From Mytilus edulis (taxonomy: Eukaryota > Mollusca > Bivalvia > Mytilida > Mytilidae), in the NCBI RefSeq assembly GCF_963676685.1, contig NC_092351.1, positions 37,314,733 to 37,378,732 of the forward strand: a DNA stretch of 64,000 nucleotides, given 5' to 3'. A model generated the notes under the pieces. That model was not told where the DNA came from and did no database searches. It saw only the letters and a list, made by a program, of their open reading frames with translations. This document shows positions 14,201 to 23,200 of the stretch, piece after piece. Within the stretch, counting starts at the first letter, position 1. The number at the start of each line of letters is the position of its first letter. Both the position numbers and the translations under genes were made by a program.

Positions 14201-17200
14201 GTCTTTTTCAGTTTATTTGACCATGAGAGGAAGTCATCTTACACTTTCAATGTTGTTGCTAAAGATGGCGGAGGAAACAAATTCAGTTCTAACGTTGTGG
14301 TCACAATAACAATTGATGACGTGAACGACAATGCACCCGTCTTTACACAGTTCCCTTACACTAAAAACATAGCCAGTGGTAGCTCATCCAATTCCTTGGT
14401 GACGACAGTAACAGCAAGAGATGCAGACTCTGGAGATAATGGTCGTGTTACATACAGTTTAATACAAAATACAAACTATTTCCGCATCACTGCAGATAGT
14501 GGGAATATCTTCATCAATTCTAATTTACCAAGTGATAAGAAATTATACAACCTCAGAGTATTAGCAACGGATTCTGGTAGCACAAGAAAATCGTCAACAG
14601 GTGAGACATATATAATAATTTTTTTTTCAAAAATTGCAATGAGCATTAAATAACTTACATTAGTAAATTTTAGGTAACCTGTTCAATTATAACTTATCTA
14701 TATTCCTGGTGATTTAAAACTATTAATAACAATATAATGGCCACATGAAATTTTTTTTTCATTTATTGTTGTATATAACTCTCTTGTGCGCTGAATCCTT
14801 CATTTTGTTTAAGTCGTTCGTGAAAATATGCAAATTTAATGAGTGTAGGTATACTTAGCATTTCATACAATAAAAAAAATCTTTATTAAATTGAAGAATT
14901 ATTATAGAATATCATTTCCAATAGATTAAATTAACAGTAATGTTTCCAAAATGAATAAAGGATATAGAATAATTGTTCCAACGGTAACAGATGTAATAAA
15001 GTTGTTCACAACAAACTTTCAAAAGTTACTTATGTTAGGAGGAGATAATAATTACTTTGACAGCACAACATTCTTGTTGTCATGTTAAAAACTTTCAGTG
15101 GAATGGAAAATATCTGCAAAATATTTCTTATTTAAAATTTAAAAAAAAAGTAGAAATGAAAGCATCTTAAACCATAGTTATCTTAAGAAGTAGAGAAATT
15201 TGAATTGAATGGGAACAATGTGAAATTATGACAAAAAAAAGAAGGAAAAAATGATATATCTAAACGTTGCAAACTAATATATCAATTATTGTTTTTAGGA
15301 GTTGTGCTTGTGACAGTTGGTAGTCCAAGTACATCAGGCCTGAGGTTCAAACAACAGCAATATACCACCTCACTGAATGAACATTCTCCACAAACCAGTG
15401 AGGTACAGACAGTAGAGGCTGAACATTACGGAGGAGGCTTAGGAGGAACTATAACCTACAGTATAGTCAGTGGAAATGAGGGGCAAACATTTAGTATCAA
15501 CTCTCAAGGTAGGTTGTACAATACTTTAGGATATTTTTTGTGGAGTCAGAAGCTCCCAAGTGAGGAGAAAATTTGAAACAATAAGGGTTTTCATCTGTTA
15601 TTTTAACAGGCTGCACAGTTATGATCTATTCCTATGCCCTAGACTCGTAAAATTTGATTTTGACTAGTAAGTATATCTAAAACTTTGTTTAGACACGTAA
15701 AAAAAATGTCAGAATATTGATATTTCACCCTTGTAGTTGTGAAGACAGTTTTAAGGAAATTTATTAAAGAGAGGCTTCTCACAGAAATATTTTGATACAT
15801 GAAATAAAATTAGTTGATTCCTACCCCTTGATCAACTTCAGGATAATTATTGTCTTTTAATTTTTCATTACAGTTATTCATTTTTAGCTCACCTGGCCCG
15901 AAGAGCCAAGTGAGCTTTTCCCATCACTTTGCGTCCGGCGTCCGTCGTCCGTCGTCCGTCGTCGTCCGTCGTCGTCCGTCGTCGTCGTCCGTCGTCGTTA
16001 ACTTTTACAAAAATCTTCTCCTCTGAAACTACTGGGCCAAATTAAACCAAACTTGGCCACAATCATCATTGGGGTATCTAGTTTAAAAAATGTGTGGCGT
16101 GACCCGGCCAACCAACCAAGATGGCCGCCATGGCTAAAAATAGAACATAGGGGTAAAATGCAGTTTTTGGCTTGTAACTCAAAAACCAAAGCATTTAGAG
16201 CAAATCTGACATGGGGTAAAATTGTTTATCAGGTCAAAATCTATCTGCCCTGAAATTTTCAGATGAATCGGACAACCCGTTGTTGGGTTGCTGCCCCTGA
16301 ATTGATAATTTTAAGGAAATTTTGCTGTTTTTGGTTATTATCTTGAATATTATTATAGATAGAGATAAACTGTAAACAGCAATAATGTTCAGCAAAGTAA
16401 GATTTACAAATAAGTCAACATGATCGAAATGGTCAGTTGACCCCTTTAGGAGTTATTGCCCTTTTTAGTCCATTTTTAACCATTTTTCGTAAATCTTAGT
16501 TATCTTTTACAAAAATCTTCTCCTCTGAAACTACCTGGACAAATTAATCCAAACTTGGCCACAATCATCATTGGGGTATTTAGTTTAAAAAACGTGTGGC
16601 GTGACCCAGCCAACCAACCAAGATGGCCGCCATGGCTAAAAATAGAACATAGGGGTAAAATGCAGTTTTTGGCTTATAACTCAAAAACCAAAGCATTTAG
16701 AGCAAATCTGACCGGGTTAAATTGTTTATCAGGTCAAGATCTATCTGCCCTGAAATTTTCAGATGAATCAGACGTTCCGTTGTTGGGTTACTGCCCCTGA
16801 AATGGTAATTTTAAGGAAATTTTGCTGTTTTTGGTTATTATCTTGAATATAATTATAGATAGAGATAAACTGTAAACAGCAATAATGTTCAGCAAAGTAA
16901 GATCTACAAATAAGTCAACATGACCAAAATGGTCAGTTGACCACTTTAGGAGTTATTGCCCTTTATAGTCAATTTTTAACCATTTTTCGTAAATCTTAGT
17001 AATCTTTTAGAAAAATCTTCTCCTCTGAAACTACTGGGCCAAATTTAACCAAACTTAGCCATAATTGGGGTATCTAGTTAAAAAAATGTGTCCGGTAACT
17101 CGGCCAACAAACCAAGATGGCCGCCATGGCTAAAAATAGAACATGGGGGTAAAATGCAGTTTTTGGCTTATAACTCAAAAATAAAAGCATTAAGAGCAAA

Positions 17201-20200
17201 TCTGACAGGAAGTAAAATTGTTGATCAGGTCATGATCTATCTGCCCTGGAATTTTCAGATGAATCGGATAATCGGTTGTTAGGTTGCTGCCCCTGAATTG
17301 GTAATTTTGAGGAAATTTTGCTGTTTTTTTTTTGTTATCTGGAATATTATTATAGATAGAGATAAACTGTTAACAGCAATAATGTACAGCAAAGTAAGAA
17401 CTAAAAATAAGTCACTATGACCAAAATAGTCAATTGACCCCCTAAGGAGTTATTGCCCTTCATAGTCAATTTTTAACAATTTTCTTAAAATTTGAAGATT
17501 TTCAATAACATTTTCCACAGAAAGTACTGTTATAGATAGAGATAATTGTAAGCAGCAAGAATGTTTAGTAAAGTAAGATCTACAAACACATCACCATCAT
17601 CAAAACACAATTTTGTCATGAATCCATCTGTGTCCATTGTTTAATATTCACATAGACCAAGGTGAGCGACACAGGCTCTTTAGAGCCTCTAGTTTTTTGT
17701 GTGGCTGATATATAGTTTCTATAATACACCCACTTTTTTTCTGTAGAAAAATTAAAAGCATTTGCTGTAAAGCTAAAAATTTCTAGAAAATATACACTGA
17801 ACTCATAAAAAAAAATTATATGAAAAGGCATTTTGAATGAGGTCTTGAACACTGAATATGGAATGACATTTAATAAATATTATATCTTATCATGTTTTAT
17901 TTTTTTCAAGGTGTGATCTCTGTCAAAAATCCACTGACATTAGATTATGAAAAGGAAAGAAGAATGGAGGTTGTTGCATCTGCCACTGATGGTGTACTGT
18001 ATGCTTACACCACTGTGTGGGTTGAGCTCATAGACAAAAACGATAACAGTCCACAGTTTGCACAGAACCAGTATTATGCCTCAGTACAGGAGCACTCCAG
18101 TATGGGTGCCTATGTCACACAGGTAATGATAAAAATCATGCAAAGGAATTAGGAAATGTTGAATTCATAAAGTTTCTGATATTGAAGAAGTAAAATCTGA
18201 TAACCTTGCAATTTGTTGAAATCTCTTATTTTATCAGTAAGCTGTTATAAAAATGTTCATGTTCTAAATATAAAATAAAATCTTGACAAGTATTACGCAA
18301 TATATTTAATCTTTTTTTTTGTGTTTTAATCTTCTTAATTGCATATGATTTACAGAAAAAATGTATTTAAAAAAATATCCAATTAGTGTTGAATTGTGAT
18401 GAAATAAGTTCAGCAGTGAATTTGATATGATATTGAATAAACTTTATTTTTAAATGCCAAGCAGATATATGATTTCTTCAATAAAAGCCTACTTTTTTCT
18501 GAAAAAATGATTATGATGTGTAAATTTACAAAAACAATACTTTTTTATTTTTGTTTATACAGGTGCTGGCTACTGATTTAGATGATGGTAGAAATGCAAA
18601 CATAACATATAATATCATTAACGGGAATGTTCGTGAGGCTTTCACGATAGAACCCATCTACAGTGGCATTGTCAAGGTCAAATATGGAGGAGATTATGAG
18701 ATCCAAAAGAAATATGAGCTAACGATAGAGGCTAAAGATGGAGGAATTTCTCCCAGGTCAAGTGAATGTCGGCTCACAATAGATATTACTGATATCAACG
18801 ATCAACCTCCTAACTTTCCACTGACAAAGCCAATAAATGTTTCTGAAGGTGAGTTATCTCCAAGTGTATTTGATTAAAACTTTCGGCAATTGAGTTAATG
18901 CTTTACATATTGGAAAAAGCAATGTGATCCTTTAGATTATACTTATTTCACTGTTGAATTTGAAATATATATTATTGAAAAAATCAATGTTGATCATATA
19001 ATACATTTCAATGCTTTAATTTTTAGGCTCCTACCGTAGGTAAGGGGAATGTTAAGTGCTACCTTTGACATTCATTGTCTTTCCGTCTTGCCATCCTTCC
19101 AACTGTCCCATTTTTGTCAGCATTCTAACTTCAGTTTTACTCAAATTTAAAAGTTGTGGTTTTCTCAGACACTCCGGTTTCCCCCACCAATAAAAACTTG
19201 CTGCCATGAAATAGGTCAAAAGCTTTAAGTCCCTTTTTAAACTTGGTAAATAGCAAAGCTTGAGAGTGGACCTTCTTGTCAAACAAATTCTTCTTTTATT
19301 TTGGAACATGTTATGATATAGTATTCAGTATCCAGAGGGGGGTTCCTGGGGTTGAAACCCTCCTTTTTTTGGACGATCAATGTATTTGAATGGGGACGTG
19401 TAGTTGGACACCCCCTTTTTGTCCTTGGTTAGGAACCCCCCCTTTTTAAAATGGCTGGATCCGCCCCTGGTATTGTAAAATAGGAAGTAATTAGAGGACC
19501 AAATGTTAATAAACTTGTTATTTAACTTTTTTAGGTAGAGCAGTTGGATCGTTGGTAGCCATGATAACAGCCAATGATAGAGATAACCCAGTATTAGAAT
19601 ATGATTTTGCTCATCAAGGAAATCCCGGGAATACCTTTACTATGGATAGATTTAGTGGAAAGATCCGATTGGCTAAACAACTTGACCATGAATCCAGAAA
19701 ACATTATGCACTAGAGCTAGTGGTAAGGGTGATTTATAGTTATTTGAACATTAGAATATGTTAACAGATAAGCCAGTGGAAATGGTACGGAATTGCTAGT
19801 AAAATGTTGTCTATTTTTGGGAAGAAAGTTAGATAAACACACTATATCTATACACAGTCTGACAACTTATTGTATAATTGGTTCCACTGTGCAAGAGGAC
19901 AAACACATCTTGGCAGAATAATTTGAACAAAAACATTTTATTTTAATTTCTTTTTATAGTTTTCTTACATACTTACAATGAACTTTCACTTTCAGTTGCT
20001 ATTTATAACGTTACTTACCGTTGTAACATTGTGACGTTTAAATTTTTACAACCTGATTTTATGTATTGTTTTTATCCTGATGACCGTGACCTAGGCACCC
20101 AAACATATTGATCAATAAAATTTCTGCAGCAGTCCCTAAAGTGTCTACATTTTAGATATTTTAAATGATGTTGACGTAAACATTTTCTATAAATTTTTAA

Positions 20201-23200
20201 AACCTCAATGAGCAAAGCCTGAGAAGTCTTTAAAACAGTAGAAAATACATGCAGGGTTATAATGAGAAAAAAACACAAAATAAAACAGCAGTTAAATTTA
20301 AATGAATTTGATTTAATTGTCGTGCAAATAAATAAGACTGAGGACTTGACAATTGTATTCATTCGACAGCACACAGATATATCTAGAAAATATGACTTTC
20401 AATTAATGGATAAATTTCAAAGTAAGAAATTAAGTTTGCCTTAAAATGATTTTGCTCCATAAATACTCACTATGAAATATAATTACAGGTGACAGATGGG
20501 CCCAACAAAGATCCCACGGTTTCCACCACGCTAGAAATAAATGTTACTGATGAAAACGACAACAATCCTGTTTTTACTCAATCTAGCTATCATGTAAGTA
20601 TAGGACTATTTAAAAAAACAGTTTTATTGAATTATTAGGGTTATCACTTTCCCAAAAATTCAGCAAACTTTTACATATATAAACTAAGAAAATAAGGTAG
20701 AGAAAAAAGTTAGATATTTGTTTTTAAAAATGACAGCCATTGATTAGCTTAAGATGATCAGATCATACTGATTTATTTGAAATAAAAGTACTTTTCAACC
20801 ATTATAAAAAAGTTTGCAACTTTGAATTATCATTTGATAAATATCTGTAATATACACCCAAGGGCTTGTTTATAAATTGTCATTTCAAATATAAGATCCT
20901 TAGGAAGATTTAATGCTTATTCTCATTCTTTTTTGCAGGCAACTTTAGCAGAGTTATCAGCAGTTGGAACTGTTCTCTCTGTAGATATTAATGCTACAGA
21001 TGCTGATTCTGGGACAAATGCTCAGATAGTGTATAGCATCCTCAATGATGATACTACTTCATTCTCTATTAACCCTCAGTCAGGTATGTACTCTAGAGTT
21101 ATATATCAGATATATTCATTTGCACTTATTCATGTTAAAATTACTTGAACTGGAGAGATAAATAAATCAGTCACTTGAAACTTTTTCAATGAATCATGCA
21201 TTGTATAATTGATTTGTTGGTATGTATGAATAATTTTGACTGTATAATATAGATTTTGTTCTTTAAGTAGTAGTATTAAGTATGATTAAGATATACAACA
21301 GTTCTCTAAATTTCATGATAAAAACAAATTCTTACTGTAATCAAAAGTTTTTGGCTGAATTTTATTTAATTCATTTTGGTATTTAGCTGTATTGTGTCTC
21401 TGAATGTTTTACAGGAACCTGTGTGATTTTAAGTAATGACAGACAAATTTACATTCAATTGAAATATGTCTATTCAAGCTTACACAAGAAATCCATGAAA
21501 CTTATAAATAAACAAACACACAAGTTATTCACGGAATTTATATATTTTTACAGGTCAGATGAAAACTACTCAGGAGATAGTATTTAATTCAGCCAATCAA
21601 ATCATTACTGTGACTGTTAAGGCTCAGGATTCTGGTTCCCCTCCAAGGTCATCAACTGTAGCTGTGAAGGTCAACATCACACAAGTCAATCAAAGTCCTC
21701 CTGTATTTGAATCTGCTAATTACACGTAAGTATTCATGTTTTCTACTCTTTAGTCCGATTGTTGTCTCTTTGACACATTCCTCATTCTTCATTTCCTTTC
21801 TCAATTTTATGTCATAAGTCTATCATAATTCAAAGGCCAAGAACAACCTTGTAAACTTGGAATAAACATTCAAAAATGAAACGCAAAATCAGTACATTGC
21901 TTGCTAATTTATGTATTTCATCTAAGAACTAAATGCTAAGCACTTTATAAAAAAAAATATCCGTTATGCTTAGAAATGCACTGGTAATCTTCTTAATTTT
22001 TGGTTAGACCCGGACACCAAAAATATAAAAAAAAGAGAAATATTGCTTAACATTTTAACATATTTGTAACAGAAGAGAAATATCAAATAATAGACACAAT
22101 GTCAATTAATATGTCAGAAAATAAGAGTCCAATCAGCTTGAAACTTAGTTCAAATGTTCCCTATGATATGATCTTTCTAGTTTTAATGCCATATTAAAGT
22201 TTTGACCCCAATTTCACATTTCACTGAACATAGAGAATGCGTTGGGGCATCCTATATGGACACATTCTTGTTTATACCTCATTCCACGATGTCACAATGG
22301 TCCAATCGAAATAATAAATAAACATTTTTCATTTAATCATAATAAAGTAGTTAACATATGTTCTCTGTACTTTTAGGTCAGTTGTGAGTGAATCAGAAAG
22401 AACTGGTTATTCAGTGCTTCAAGTTGGAATCAGTGGATCTGGTCATATAATTGATTATTCAATTGTCAGTGGTCTAGACAACAAATTCCGTATCAACCAG
22501 AAAACAGGAATTATATCTGTTAACAGGGATTTGGATAGGGAGAAAAAGGACAAATATACTCTCCAAGTATCAGCCATCGTCAGAGGTTCACCTCCTCAAA
22601 CCACTTCTACAAATGTCAATATTTTCATCGGAGACGTGAATGATATTGTACCCGAGTTCTCACAAGCTGATTACGGTATTACTTTACCAGAAGATTACAA
22701 TACAGGACAAGTGTTTATGTCGGTCTCTGCAAAAGACACTGACGCAGGATCAAATGCTGAAATATCATATTCTATAACTTCAGGGAATGATGATGGGATA
22801 TTTGAAATAAACCCTGATAATGGAAACTTAAATATAGGGTCACCTTTAGATTACGAAACAAGGACATCACATAAATTAGTTATATGTGCTAAAGATTGCA
22901 AACAGTGTACAAATAGTATCAGGCTTTCTGGATATGCCTCGGTCCAAATAAATGTCACTGATATCAACGATAATGGACCTCATTTTCCACAACCGTTTTA
23001 TTTCCTCACGGTTAAAGAAAAAGAGCCAAATATGACACTGGTCAGTGAGGTTCATGCTAATGATAAAGATGCTGGTCACTTTGGAATTTTGACCTATCAG
23101 ATTGATTCTGACAAAAATCATGATCAGTTTTTCCATGTTGATCCAAAAAATGGAAATATTTATACTAAGAGAAATTTTGATTATGAAAATCTTCCTTTTC

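Noticed and set aside
15930..16000. Possible CRISPR-like direct repeats
   Set aside because: It is a GTCCGTCGTC simple repeat without distinct spacers, in a eukaryotic intron.
16053..17282. Three similar 64-81 residue frames starting MATIIIGV or MSGNSANKP
   Set aside because: They are shadows of the tandem 500-bp repeat units in intron 11, not genes.
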